Shown: positions 46,284-58,428 of the stretch, piece by piece
How positions within the stretch are numbered: the stretch's first letter is position 1
Layout: the number at the start of each line of letters is the position of its first letter
DNA from: Muscardinus avellanarius
Lineage: Eukaryota; Chordata; Mammalia; Rodentia; Gliridae
Reading direction: 5' to 3'
Assembly (NCBI GenBank): GCA_963383645.1
Contig: OY726561.1
Span: 27,446,826 to 27,510,825 of the forward strand
Length of the DNA: 64,000 nt
The notes under the pieces: generated by a model
The model's input: only the letters and a program-made list of their open reading frames with translations
Database searches by the model: none
Told to the model about the DNA's origin: nothing
Position numbers and translations under genes: made by a program

Positions 46284-46515
46284 TTTTTTTTTTTTTTTTT
46301 TTTTTTTTTGGGTGGTACACTTGGGGTGGAACCCAGGGGCTTTTCTACTTCTGGGCTATACTTCCAGACCTAATTTATACTTTATTTGGAAACAGGGTCT
46401 CACTAAGTTGCCGAGAGCCTCACTAAGTAGCTGAGGCTGGCTTCGAACCTGTGCGATCCTCCTGTCTCAGCCTCCCAAGCGCAGGGATTACAAGCGTGCG
46501 CCACCACACTAGGCT
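46284..46515 (-). mobile_element. B1-dID SINE, type C
   Basis: Reverse complement with a T-tail of about 26. Flanked by aaagacaaatg (46272) and caagacaaatgg (46515). Confidence 0.93.
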
Positions 46516-47330
46516 CAAGACAAATGGTTTTAATAGAGTGTTTGACAGGGGTTTTAGGAATCACTTTGTATGCTACTTGCCTCAGTAGATATGAAATCTA
46601 ATTTTTCTAGCCTTCAATGCAGCATAATAGCGTTTCACACCATGTCATAAATATGTATACATTTACTCATTGGAATGATCATAAGACTTTATTAGAGTAT
46701 CAATTACTTGTTAATCCCAAAAGTTAGTCATTCTGCAATTCACATTGTTTTGTGTCTCTCATTTATTTACATTGTTATGTTAGAGTTTTCTCAGTTTGCA
46801 TCCCTTTTAGTAGATGTGTTAGTCATAAAAAAGTGCCATTGCGAACTCCTATTAGGAGAGTATAATTGGTGGAGAATCCCAGCTAGTGAGCTCTCAGGCT
46901 ACCATTGCATTTCCTCAAAGCTTCCTTCTCACAAGCTGCTCAACATGCCAAGTACACGAAGGCACGGCAATTCCTGCAAGAAGCAGGTCTCCTCTGCAGA
47001 GTGACTTTGGCGTGAGGACTTCCAGAACACCTGCCTGAAGCTTCTCAGTAGGCGCTGTGGTCTCAGACTCTTCTTATGCAAACTTTCTTTCTTTCTTTTG
47101 TTCTCCACATAGTTAGAACTTCATGGGGGTCTTGTTCCATCTCTTTTTAGTTCCTTCCATTTCTTCTCTAATAGGTCTCTCAAAGAAATCTCTCAGTGTT
47201 GAATCCCATCTTGATGTCTGCTTGTATAGAATCTGAACTCATACGTCATACTGGTAATAGTCCAAGAAAGCAGTGATGTCTGAAATGACCTACCTATGGC
47301 CTCCCGGTCACATGAAATAACTAAATTCCT
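46516..47330. other. Unassigned unique sequence
   Basis: Nothing recognised. Confidence 0.4.
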
Positions 47331-48020
47331 TATTTTTGAAATCCTAATTGATTATGAAATATATATAGAAAAGTGTATAAAATAAAATTATACAGCATAA
47401 TGAATTATCATTAAGTGAATGCTCCTGTTATTACCAGTAAGATTAATACCAGAACCTAGAAGGTCCCCAGATGCTTCCTTCTCAACATTACTTCTCTAGC
47501 CCATGTGAAAGAAACCACTCTATTGACTTTTATGGTAATACACTCCTTGCATTTGTTTATAGTTTTCCCAGCTAAAGTTTCATCATTAAACAATGTCCTT
47601 TTGTTTTTTTTTAATTTGTTATTTTTACTGTCTATAAGTAGAATTATTCACTATGTATTTTGACCTTGGCATCTTTTCATATTCTTCCATGAGTCACCCA
47701 TGTCGAGTATTTTTCATTTTTTGTCGACTTGTTACCCACCTCCCACATCCCTCTCCTCCATGCAAGAACCTGCTTCTGTCAGCTTGCATTTCTAAGTTGT
47801 TGTAACTATGTAGTTTCTTAAATTTTATTGCAATATTATATTCCATCTTTTGGTGTGTGAAATAACTTATTATTTCTCTATTGATGAATATTCAAATTAT
47901 TTTGATTGGGATTATTAAAAATAATACTGTGGAAGTTCTTGGATCTGTTTCATGCACTTGTTTGGCATAACCTAGCACTTAAATGTCTGATCATAGTATA
48001 TGCAGACCTTCACTTTATTT

Positions 48021-48059
<39 letters not shown>

Positions 48060-48350
48060 TGGTGGTACCGGGCTTCCTGGAAACCCTTCTACCTCTGGGC
48101 TACACTCCCAGACACCTATTTTTTATATTTTTATTTGGAAACAGGGTCTCTTAAGCCAGCGAGGCTGGCTTCGAACCTGCGCGATCCTCTTGTCTCCGCC
48201 TCCCAAGTGCAGGGATTACAAGCGTGTGCCACCACGCCCAGCTAGACCTTCACTTTAAAAAGGACAGAAAACAGCTTTCAGAAGTGGGCACCAATTTACA
48301 CTCCCACAAGCCATGTATGAGTATTCCCATTACTGTACATCAGCCAGCTT
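47331..48350 (-). mobile_element. Old L1 3'-end region, split by a SINE
   Basis: 'ttgtttatagttttcccagc', 'attatattccatcttttggtg', 'ctctattgatgaatattcaaattattttgattggg' and, after the SINE, 'ccaatttacactcccacaagccatgtatgag' are in the order of the reverse complement of an old L1 3' region. Confidence 0.7.
48019..48242 (-). mobile_element. B1-dID SINE, type B (young)
   Basis: Reverse complement with a (ttta)n tail. A duplication, agaccttcacttta, is at about 48004-48017 and 48243-48256, splitting an old L1 tail. Confidence 0.95.
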
Positions 48351-48503
48351 TAAGAAAAATAAAAAGCCAAGAATTAGAGAATTGATACCTGTTTAGGAGA
48401 ATTGAGAAATGATAGATAATAATGGCAGTTCTCTTCTTTTTTTACTTTGATATGTTTGAGAAAGATTCTTTTTGTTTCTAAATTCTGGCCTCTTTTTCAT
48501 TTA

Positions 48504-48717
48504 TTTATATTTTTTTGTGGTTCTGGGGATGGAACCCAGGGGCATTCTACCTCTGAGCTACACACTCTGCCCTATTTTTTATTCTTTATTTTGAAACAAG
48601 GTCTCACTGAGTTGCAAAGTTACCTCACTAAGTAGCTGAGGCTGTCCTTGAACCGTTATCTTCAGGTCTCAGCCTCCCAAATGCTGGGATTACAAGCATG
48701 CGCTACCATGCCCGGTT
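48504..48717 (-). mobile_element. B1-dID SINE, type A
   Basis: Reverse complement, 'ggttctggggatggaaccca' to 'gctaccatgcccggtt'. Confidence 0.92.
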
Positions 48718-48833
48718 TTAGCCCCTTTTTAAAAAATAAATTTCTTTTTCTTTTTTGACCTTTTAAATTATTGCAACTTTATGGCAAGATGCGAGATTGA
48801 CCACAGATTCTTCCCCTTTCAAGAAGTGGAGCC

Positions 48834-48990
48834 AACCCAGGGGTGGAGGCATACTCTTGTAATCCAGACCCTGAAGCCTTCTGCAATATAGTGAGTCTCT
48901 GTTTCAAAATAAAGAATAGAAAATAGGTCTGGGAATGTAGCTTGGAGATAGAATGTTCCTGGGTTCAATCCTCAGTACAAGAAAAAAAAA
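48834..48990 (+). mobile_element. B1-dID SINE with internal deletion
   Basis: The left half lacks about 60 nt between 'cttgtaatccaga' and 'cctgaagccttctgcaa'. 'aagtggagcc' flanks both ends (about 48823 and 48990). Confidence 0.85.
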
Positions 48991-49176
48991 AGTGGAGCCT
49001 CCTATTCAATCCTTGAATCTGGACCAACTTCTTGATTTGCTTAGGCCATTGGACTATGGCATGAGGGGCCTGGCATCAATAGGATTTTAACAATTCTGTT
49101 CACATTATCTGACTGAACACTTAACCATGTCAACAAACCTTACCAGTGCCACCACCGTGCTATAGAGGGGAAACCA

Positions 49177-49367
49177 TAGGGTATGGTGGTTCACACTTGT
49201 AATCCTAGTACTTAGGAAGCTAAAATAGGAGGATCATAGGTTCATGGACAGCCTCAGCTACTTGGTGAGGCAATCCACAACTTAGTGAGACCCTGCTTCC
49301 AAAACAAAGAATACAAAATAGGCCTGGTATATAGCTCAGAGGTAGAATGACCCTGGGTTCAATTTCC

Positions 49368-49412
<45 letters not shown>

Positions 49413-49424
49413 AAAAAAAAAAAA
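49177..49424 (+). mobile_element. B1-dID SINE with (CA)n tail
   Basis: 'tagggtatggtggttcaca' to 'caatttccagtaacac', then (CA)17 (49374-49407) and an A-run. Confidence 0.9.
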
Positions 49425-49914
49425 GAGGAGAGACCATGTAGAAAAAGGCTCCAGGAGTCCTGTTCATCTCAGTCAGCTCCATTATAGGGCAACCAGACCT
49501 GGCCAATCCATAAAGTGACCACAGACACATGAGTGAGCCCATTTGAGATCAGCCCACCCTAGAAGTATTATCTGAGTTTCTTACAGCAAATTGAGGTGGT
49601 TTTGTTGTTTTAAGCCATTAAGCTTTGGGGAACTTTGTTATGCTGCAAAAGTTACCTGACACAAACATTTATTCATTTATTTTAAAGTGTCTTTCAAAAT
49701 TTTCCACCACTTATAAAAAAGTGACCAATTTTTTTTGTTCACTCTATCTGCTACTTAGACAGTATGGTGATTCATTTCTTCATGAAGTTTGTAATTTTTT
49801 TTTGTGTGTAGGGACCTTTGCAATAAAAATGTTTTTTTAAGAGGCTCTGTAATCCTAGGTTATAAATATAAAAGATCAGTTCTGAGTGTTCTTCCCTTGC
49901 AACTCTAGTAATTC

Positions 49915-50076
49915 TAATAGTCTGGATAAATCCTAATTAATTTCTTGGTTTTTGAATTTTGCACTCTATGAGTGATTTAAGTGTGCATTCTAATAGAAAG
50001 ATATTTAAAAATACTTTTATTGATGCATTGTAATTGTACATATCTTTCTATTTTTCTGGATTTATCCAGACTATTA
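49915..50076. repeat. Inverted repeat around an L1 tail
   Basis: taatagtctggataaatcc (49915-49933) is exactly complementary to ggatttatccagactatta (50058-50076). A second, inner pair is tagaaagatat (about 49995) and atatctttcta (about 50040). The centre holds an L1 3' tail (attgatgcattgtaattgtaca). Confidence 0.8.
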
Positions 50077-50099
50077 GTGTTTTAAGATTAGGTATTCAT

Positions 50100-50515
50100 A
50101 AATTGGGATGTTCTTTGTAGCTTTGGCTGTTATTTGGGGGCTCAATTTTAGTTCCTTCACTTTTGAAGACACACCTCTATTCCTTGAATGAGTTCTCCCT
50201 TATATGTGTAAGCTTGGAAGAAATTGGGACACAGGAGGACTCCAGACAAAGGAGGAGAAACCTTAGTGTTGTGAAGGAGGGGACCTAACTGAGGGAGCTG
50301 GGACTTGAAGACGTGGAGAAGGAAACACTTCAATGATCATGATATATACACAAACTTGTCAAAGTTAATCATTGTGTTGGACATGGGAAGGTGGGGAGAG
50401 GGAGTGGGGTGGGAACTGGGGGAGGGCTTAGAAAAGAGGGCATCTATGCCTCTATCACCCTGAACTTCATCAAGATGTATGATTACAATGCACCAAACCA
50501 AACCAAACAAAAACA
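50100..50515 (+). mobile_element. L1 3'-UTR fragment
   Basis: The purine tract at 50386-50440 and the terminal 'gatgtatgattacaatgcaccaaa' followed by (ccaaa)n match squirrel-type L1 3' ends. Confidence 0.7.
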
Positions 50516-51010
50516 AACCTCATCTCTAGGGAGCAATTTTTATTTTGGCTTCTAAAAGTAGCACTTTTCTTTTTTGGAGAAGGGCTATGTAAAAACGATT
50601 CAATTTTATTTTATCCATTATTTCTGTGTTTGCTTTCATATATGTCAGAGCAATCTATCATGTTTATGTATATCTGGGCAAAATTCGGAAGCACTGATTA
50701 CTATCTTTTAACTGCTATGAAGTAAGTGCACATTCAATATTGCTTCTACTTTGTCAGCTTCATTCAGCCTCTTAAATTATTTGTCTCATCCTGTCTCTCC
50801 TGAGTAGTTGATAAACTACTTGGGGGAAGGGACCTAGTTTTGTTCTTTTCATATTTTGTCCATCTGCAAATATATCTAGAATAATAAACATTTTATGACT
50901 ATTTTTAAAATTCACTTCTAAAATATATAATTCTAAAACAATTTGTGAGGCAATAAGATCTTTTGGAATATTTAAAAATATCCAATTTTTTTCTAAATAT
51001 CTCAATTTTT
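50516..51010. other. Unassigned AT-rich sequence
   Basis: Nothing recognised. Confidence 0.4.
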
Positions 51011-51126
51011 TTGGCTAAGTTGCTATTGGGCTCACAAAATTGCTTAGGTTAGCTTTGAACTTGCGATTCTCTTATCTCACAGCCTCCCAAGTACTGGGAT
51101 TACAAGTGTGTGCCACCAAGCCCAGC
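51011..51126 (-). mobile_element. B1-type SINE monomer
   Basis: 'ggctaagttgctattgggct' to 'tgtgccaccaagcccagcc', lacking an ID half. Confidence 0.75.
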
Positions 51127-51687
51127 CAACATACACTACTGTCAACAGAACTACACCTCTCACCAGAACAGTGGTCAGATTTCGAAATTGAAGTGAAAAG
51201 TTCTCTTTATAGTTTGTGAGAATTAGTCCAACATTGAAAGTGTGAGTTTTATCACTGAGATCACATGAGCATTAAAGTCACCCTTCTGTACTGCTTTATA
51301 TTTCTTTAGAGTAAATCTTTTTACTCTAGTTAGTACTGTGGTGATCCACCATGGCGAGCAAAACCAGTCTTCCCCTTGTCTCAGCTGCTCTGTGAACCTC
51401 TTGCTTTCTTCCCCTGGCTTCTCTGTTACAGACCGAGAGAGATGCCAGTGAGAACCTGTTGAACCATTCTGATGCACAGACAGACCCAAAGGGAGAAAAT
51501 ATTAACACTTCATGGAAAAACATAAAGTGGGAGATGGGAGATGGGAGGCTGGGCAAGTCTTCTATTACTTTATTTCATCCTCAGGTGGACATTTGTGAGT
51601 CACATTTTACGTGGCTTCTCAAAGAGCATCCGGCAGGCAGTAGAATTAAGATCCAGTTGCCCAGAATAATAAGGAGGTTGAAAATAT
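51127..51687. other. Unassigned unique sequence
   Basis: Two frames of 88-90 codons are open on opposite strands with no recognisable domain. Confidence 0.4.
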
Positions 51688-51703
51688 ACCTTTGGTTTGG
51701 TGG

Positions 51704-51953
51704 AACCGGGCGTGGTAGTGCACGATTGTAATCCCAGCACTTGGGAGGCCAAGACAGGAAGACAGGAAGATCACACAGGTTCGAAGCCAGCCTCAGCTAC
51801 TTAGTGAGGCTCTCAGCAACTCAGTGAGACCCTGTTTCCAAATAAAATAGAAAATAGGTCTGGGAGTATAGCCCAGAGGTAGAAAGCCTCTGGGATCCAT
51901 GCCCAGCACCACACACACACACTAAATATATATATACACATATACATACATAC
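51704..51953 (+). mobile_element. B1-dID SINE, type C
   Basis: Full copy with a duplicated 'gacaggaaga' and a (CA)/(TA) tail. A perfect 12-bp duplication, acctttggtttg, is at 51688-51699 and 51954-51965. Confidence 0.94.
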
Positions 51954-51965
51954 ACCTTTGGTTTG

Positions 51966-52990
51966 ACTTTCTGTTCTCAAATTTCCTCTCTTGGTGGAAT
52001 TTTTATTCCACCAAGCTCCTTCCTCTTGTTCCTTTGGATCATCGTCTCCAAGTTACATTTATCTTGTCTCAGGAAACCCAGGTTAAGGTTGAGAAACCAC
52101 ATTGATATCTTACAGGACAGTTGGTGAAGGTGTCTCACTTTCCTTAATAGGAGAGTCAATTTTATCAACCACATAACAAATCTTAAAGGGGGAAGGGGGG
52201 CACCAAATACTGTGTGAATATATGCCACTGTCAACATGATCAACATTATGATGGGACACTACAGTGTAGCAATAAAATAAAATTTAAAAAAATGTAGGTC
52301 TGATTGAGAAAACATTGACCCAATTCAGGAGCAGGACTTTTAGGGTCCCAGAAGATCTCCAGAAAGACAACTTTAATTCTGGTGGGAGAATTTTTAATAC
52401 ATCGATATCAAAGAGAGTTGAGTTGGTAGGGAGGGAGAGATGGGTTGGCACTGTGGATCAAATAGAAGGCAGGGTTTTGGGCTTCAAAAGTACCTGCATA
52501 TTTTTCTTCCCCACTTTCTGCTCTGCATTCTTCTATTTTTTTTCTCAGCTGAGCTGAATGTATCTTGTTATTAAGAGATGCTCTGGAACCATGTGGAGTC
52601 AACTGATAATTGAATCAAGAGTGTGGTTTCCCTGTGGGCAGAGTGGCTAATGGCTCCTGCAGTTGTTACTTGAATAAAGCCCATCTTTCTTTGACTGATA
52701 CACTAGTAAGTGATAATAAGATACTCAGTAGGTCAAGGCCAAAGAGAATAAAATGTTCTTTAGACACATGAATCTTAGGTTTTGTTTTTTGATTCATTAT
52801 ACGGCTGTTAGTGCATATTGTCATTATCTCGGGAATTTTTTGTATCCCTTTTATAGCGGTTTTGATAAACTTTGCTTACAATAGAGGAGACTGTTTTGTC
52901 TTTCAACTACAATTTTGGGGAATTATCCCTAAGGGACCTTGAACAGAGAGTTATACAATAAAGAATTAATTCTCTTTCATATTCTTTCTC
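51966..52990. other. Mostly unassigned
   Basis: A possible L1 3' tail at 52180-52290 ('gaatatatgccactgtcaac...agcaataaaataaaa'). Otherwise nothing recognised. Confidence 0.4.
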
Positions 52991-53000
52991 CCTCTCTCTC

Positions 53001-53204
53001 TCGTACCAGGGCTTGAACCAGGGACAGTCTACCTCTCAGTTATACCTCCAGCATTATTCTATTTTCAGTTTTGAAACAAGACCTTGAAACAAGATCTTGC
53101 CTTTTGCTGAGGGCCTCACTAAACTGTTGTGGTTGGCCTTGAACCTTCAATCCTCCTGTTTCAGCCTCCCAAGTACTGGGATTATAGACATACACAACCA
53201 TGCT

Positions 53205-53205
<1 letters not shown>
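53001..53205 (-). mobile_element. B1-dID SINE, diverged
   Basis: Reverse complement, with an internal repeat 'ccttgaaacaagat' near 53075-53100. Confidence 0.82.

Positions 53206-53207
<2 letters not shown>

Positions 53208-53270
<63 letters not shown>
53208..53270. repeat. (TC)n microsatellite
   Basis: One CCT interruption near 53254. Confidence 0.95.
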
Positions 53271-53419
53271 TGAATGTTTATCAGTTGGAACGGTGTGTAA
53301 ATTTATTAACCTTTACATGAAACACAACTTCTCCCAAGTTTAAACCAATTGATAATTATAGGTGGTTAGTAAAAAATAGCAAAAACAACGCATAATTGGG
53401 TGTCTACCTGTGATAAAGG

Positions 53420-53560
53420 CTAGATACTGTGGCCACTTTACTCATACCATTTCTAGTCCTCAAAATAGCACTGCAAGATAAATATTATTATCTTCCTCTC
53501 CCAGCTAAAGAAAATGATCATCCAAGCACACAGCTTGTGAACAGCAGGGGTTCATTTAGA
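53420..53560. repeat. MIR/L2-like ancient repeat
   Basis: 'cactttactcataccatttctagtcctcaaaatagcactgcaagataaatattattatctt' resembles the 'catttaatcctcacaacaaccctatgaggtaggtactattatt' block. Confidence 0.6.
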
Positions 53561-54324
53561 ATCGTCATCATCATGATAAAGATTGCTGGCATTGTTGTGT
53601 AATACTGATGAGCACATCCAGAATGGACACTTTGCATTAAAAGAAATTAACACTCAATTCTCAGAGTTAGTCCTCTCATACTCGTTCTCTGTGAAGATAG
53701 GGGTCTTAGAGGCTGACTTCATCAAAGACATGCAACGAGTAAGAAGTAGCTTGGGGATTTTAACTGAGTTACGAGGGCTCTAAAGCATTTATCCATTCCA
53801 CTATGGCCCTCAAAACAGCTTTCTTAAAATTTGCCCTCTGCCTGTCTCAACTGTCGTGTTTCTCTCATGAATCTGACAGGATAAGTTCAGTTTCCACTCT
53901 TGCCCAAGGGTCTGACTAATGCTGCTCTCTTGGAGGAACTGCTAACATCTCTAGTTTAAGCAATGTGCAAAGCTACTGATGCGAATAAAACGTCTTCCTC
54001 CAAGGCCTCTCTGTGCATGGTTCATTTTCTGTATTAAACAAACCTAGAGTCAGCCCTGTAGAGTCAACCAGTGAAACGCCAGCAATTTCAGTGAGTCAGT
54101 GAAGCAACAAGGGAGTTTTTATGGAAAATGGCACATTTTATAGTAAATCAGTTCTATTTGTGTGAATTCCTTGAGCTGGGTCTAAGGAGCTGTGGCAAGC
54201 TGGAAAACTAGATTGACCATTGATTCAGATGTCTATTGTAAGATTTTCCTTTCTTCTCACCTGGCATGTTTGTTTCTTAGATGGCAGAACTGTAATCTCC
54301 AAGATTCAAGATAGGGAAAATATT
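53561..54324. other. Unassigned unique sequence
   Basis: Nothing recognised. Confidence 0.4.
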
Positions 54325-54525
54325 TTGTTTTTGTTGTACTAGAGGCAGAACTCAGGGGCATTCTACCTCCAAGGTATACCCTAGCCCTCTTTTTATTTTT
54401 TATTTGGAAATAGGGCACCAGTAGATTTCTGAGAGCCTTGCTAAGTTGCTGAGGCTTTGAGTCTGCAATCTTCTTGTCTTAGCCTCCCAAATATTGGGAT
54501 TTATAGGTATGTGTGACCATGCCTC
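54325..54525 (-). mobile_element. B1-dID SINE, diverged
   Basis: Reverse complement, 'ttgtactagaggcagaactc' to 'gtgtgaccatgcctctct'. Confidence 0.82.
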
Positions 54526-55707
54526 TCTGGGAGAAATAATTTCAAATGTGGGTCGAATAGCAATTTTTTGAGTTTTAGCAAAGCATCGCTGATATTTCTG
54601 CATTCCGAGTAGAATCCAAGAATGATACCAAGGAGGGAAGTAATAGTCTCATCTTTATTCCCAGAATTACCACCAGCAATTGTGTCAGAAAATTTCTTTA
54701 TTTACTATTTGGATTCTCAGTCTTTCCTTTCACATTCACTCTTTAAAATTTCTTACCCAAATAGAAGCATAATTGTTGTGAGAGTTTCACATAAATCCTA
54801 TTAGTTATTTCCTAGATAGCAGAAGAAAGCAATGATGTAAATCCATGACACACGTAAGTAGTTTTCATGCATACTTGGACATATAAACCAAAAAGGAAAG
54901 TATATGCATAGAAGAGGGGTTTGCTACTAATTAGCTGTTCTGTGTCAGAAAAGGCTCTCAACTTCTATAGACAGTATATATATTAGGGTTACTGAACGTA
55001 AGGATCTCTAGTATCGTTCCTGGTACTAAGATTTTTGAGTGTTCTATTCTACACGAATGCAAATCCATATTGCAGTGATATCCAAGAAGAAAAGATGAGA
55101 AATTCCTGATTATAATCTACTAATTTGTGGATAAATTCTTCTTTCCCACTTTCCATGTTTCCTATATGGTTTATGTTTTTCTCTCACTACCTTTTCTTCA
55201 TAACTTTACTAAAAAGAGACACAAAGCAGTCACCATTATTATGAAATCTCTATGAAGAGACTCTTCTCAAAGAGGGCAATCCAGCTGTCCAGGCTGTCAT
55301 TTGCTTTGACAGTGTCACCAGAAAAAAAAAAAAAAAAAATCTCTGCCTGCTTATTAACAAAGTCCAGACTGCAGAGAAAAAGAACATAAACCAGGGAGTT
55401 GATCAGATAGTCTAGATTATTTGATGTGGACTGAATTCAAGTTCATTAATTGTTCTTTCATGGGATAATTTCTCCACTTTCTCCTCTATCCCAAGCCCTT
55501 GAACCAGTGAGCCATGTAAAATGGAAAGAAGGCTCGAGGCCTGGCTACTCTTTCTTCCTACCCAAGGAAATAAGAGGAGAGGGAGCTCTGGTATGTGTTG
55601 AGTGCCTCTTTTAAGTGTGGTATTTACTCTAGAAAAACATATGTAAAGAAGGCCTTACCTCCTTTACAGATAAGGAAACTAGTTGACTATCTCAAAAATT
55701 ACACAGC
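54526..55707. other. Unassigned unique sequence
   Basis: About 1.2 kb; only an A18-type run at 55322-55339 stands out. Confidence 0.4.
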
Positions 55708-55922
55708 TAGCTGGGTGTGTGGGCGCATGCTTATCATCACAGCATTTGGGAGGCTGAGACAGGAGGATTGTGGTTTGCAGACGGCCTCAGCTACTACTTA
55801 GTGAGACCCTTTGCAACTTAGTGAGACCCTGTTTCAAAATAAAGAATAAAAAATAGGGCTGGGGGTGCAGCTCAGAGATAGAATGCTCCTGTGTTCCATC
55901 CCCAGTTACACACACACACACA

Positions 55923-55957
<35 letters not shown>
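55708..55957 (+). mobile_element. B1-dID SINE, type A, with (AC)n tail
   Basis: 'agctgggtgtgtgggcgcat' to 'ccatccccagttacac' and (AC)26 with one T. Confidence 0.92.
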
Positions 55958-55960
<3 letters not shown>

Positions 55961-56193
55961 AAGACCCACCGAAGAAGAATTCAGTCATGAGCGTGTGTCT
56001 CCTTTGCTCGTCCTCTGTGATGACTCCACTGGGCCAAAAAGCAGGGGTGGGGGGGGGGTGGCCCTCCGAAGAGCCTACTGCCTAAAAAACTACTGATACT
56101 AAGTTAGGTTATTTTTCCGTTTTTAAGTCCAAGGATTTGAGTCAAATTAGTAAATATTTTGTAATGGACTTTTATTTTAAAAAGAGTGCTTTG

Positions 56194-56410
56194 ATTTGGG
56201 TGTGGTGGCGCACGCTTGTAATCCCAGCATCTGGGAGGCTGAGACCTGGAGGATCATGGTTCACAGACAGCCTCAGCTACTTAGTGAGGCCCTCTGCAAC
56301 TCAGTGAGACCTGGTTTCAAAATAAAGAATAAAAAATAGGGCAGGGGGTGTAGCTCGGAGGTCAAATGTCCCTGGGTTCCATCCCCAGACACGCAAAAAA
56401 AAAAAAAAAA
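56194..56410 (+). mobile_element. B1-dID SINE, type A
   Basis: Full dimer and A-tail. A perfect 14-bp duplication, aaaagagtgctttg, is at 56180-56193 and 56411-56424. Confidence 0.95.
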
Positions 56411-56793
56411 AAAGAGTGCTTTGGACACACTTGTTAGGAATTTATGCCAATTGAGTTTATTTATTTGGATCTATCCATTTTTCATGGCTATATACATAAA
56501 TGGCACCGCAGGAAAGGAGAGAAAATATGTGTGTATCACAGAGGGCTGGGGGGGCCGCCAGGGATTCCATCTACAGGAAGCAGCCTTATGGCCTCCAACT
56601 GGGCTTTGTACAAATGTATCATTGATGGAAACTATTTTAAAAAAATGACTTTTTCTTGATGGGAGAAAGTCAGTGATGAGAAGATATCAACTATGCCATG
56701 TTGCTTTTTAGGTCTAATTAGAACATTTTGGTTCTAATTTCTGAAAATAAAATTACAATCTGGCAGTAAGTGCTTTCAGAAAAGGTAATATCT

Positions 56794-57622
56794 GGCCAGG
56801 CATAGTGGTGCAGGCTTGTAATCCCAGCACTTGGGAGGCTGAGAGGAGAATCACACAGGTTCAAAGCCAGCCTCAGCTACTTAATGAGGCTCTCAGCAAC
56901 TTAGTGAAACCCTGTTTCCAAATATATTATAAAATAGGGCTGGGGGTATAGCCTGGAGGTAGAAAAGCCCCTGAGTTCTGTTAAGGTTTGGAGGTGAGGG
57001 TTACCGTCTGGGGGAACCATCCCCAGGGATATTTGTTAGACCCCTGGGAATAATTCCCCCCAAACACCACAAAAAGATAAAAAGCGCAGATTCTTGTCTT
57101 GAGCTAAGGATAGATATGCAGTAGCCCGGACTCTTGCTGAAGATTTAAAGAAGTTTATTAAAACGATAGAAATACAGAAGACAGTTACAGCCTCATGTTA
57201 CTCAGGGGGTGCTTCGAACGAAACCACCAAGATACAAAGCACGGAACAGACTTTTTATACACATGACCTCCATCTTGTTCATGTAATTCTGATATAGTAA
57301 AAGACCCTGTAAGTTTCCTCCTCCACCAAGGTGTCTTCTTTCATGTAGGTCGAAGGTCAACCTCCTCCTCCCATCCCAGCTAGATTATCCAATTATATAA
57401 ACCTGTCTTTAGAATGAGGATGAGGAAGTCCTAGTTCCCCTCTCCTATAGACTTGCTAATTACCTTTAGCTAGGTTAATTTATATTGGAATAGTCCTGCC
57501 CTTTTTTTTTGGGCAGAAAGCAAGTCCTTTCACCAATTTTTGAAATATATTAATAATCAGAGCTTTCTCAAATCTTCCTAGGCCATTCCCAATACTGGTA
57601 CAGGTTCCACTGCTCCCCCAAT

Positions 57623-57675
<53 letters not shown>
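56794..57675 (+). mobile_element. B1-dID SINE, type C, split by a solo LTR
   Basis: Left part 56794-56978 and right part 57603-57675 (with (CA)24 tail). A 10-bp duplication, ggtaatatct (56784-56793) and ggtaatacct (57676-57685), brackets the whole and proves the two parts are one insertion. Confidence 0.93.
56979..57602 (-). mobile_element. Solo LTR nested in a SINE (ERV1- or ERV3-like)
   Basis: 624 bp, minus strand, beginning TGTACCAG and ending CCTTAACA, flanked by a 5-bp duplication with one change, agttc (56974-56978) and ggttc (57603-57607). The TATA box (TGTATAAAAAG) lies at about 57251-57262 and AATAAA at 57154-57159, about 100 nt apart as expected for an R region. No gag/pol/env remains. 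The 5-bp duplication and promoter layout do not settle the class. Confidence 0.8.
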
Positions 57676-57677
<2 letters not shown>

Positions 57678-58183
57678 TAATACCTGTTGGGTGAAGTAGT
57701 AAAAACCCTGGAATATAGCGAAGAAAGAAACGATGTGGGTGGATTTGTTTTTTTCCCCCTTTTATTTTCACAGTTTCCTTTTCCAGATTGTTCACTAACA
57801 CCTGTTGCATATTGAAAACCCAGCTAAGAAAAGCAAAGACCTGCTGTTCATGACTTTGGAAATAAACACTGCAGAATAAGTCATCTCCGAATACCTATTT
57901 TCAAAGCATGCCACAGCACTATCTGTTTTCCCTCATTTCCTGTTTCCTGCAAATATTAAGAAGTTAATATTCTTTTGTAGACTCTGCCTGTCCCTTTCTA
58001 TGTGACTCATCACAACAGAATAAAATTCTCTGAGTTCAATCTCCAATGCCACATACACACAAAAACAAGATGTTGGGGCTTGATTTTTTCCATCAACATT
58101 TTTCTATCATAACTAGACCCCTTCCTCTCTCTTACTTTCCTTGTCACTTTTACTTTTAATTAATATCAAAGAGGTAATGGCAT
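57676..58183. other. Unassigned sequence
   Basis: 'gagttcaatctccaatgccac' at about 58032-58052 is a scrap of an ID-like half. Otherwise nothing recognised. Confidence 0.4.
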
Positions 58184-58391
58184 TTGGGTACAATGACTCA
58201 CACCTGTACTCACACCTGTACTCACACCTGTACTCCTGGCAACACAGGAGGATTTCAGGTTCAAGGCCAGCCTCAGAAATTAGCAAGGCTCTCAGTAACT
58301 TAGCAAGACTCTGTTTCAAAATAAAAAATAAAATAGAGCGGGGGGGTGTAGCTTAGAGTTAGATTGCCCCTGGGTTCAAACCCCAGTAGAG

Positions 58392-58427
<36 letters not shown>
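58184..58427 (+). mobile_element. B1-dID SINE with triplicated 12-mer and (CA)n tail
   Basis: The left half carries cacacctgtact three times at 58199-58234. The tail is (CA)17. Confidence 0.88.
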
Positions 58428-58428
<1 letters not shown>

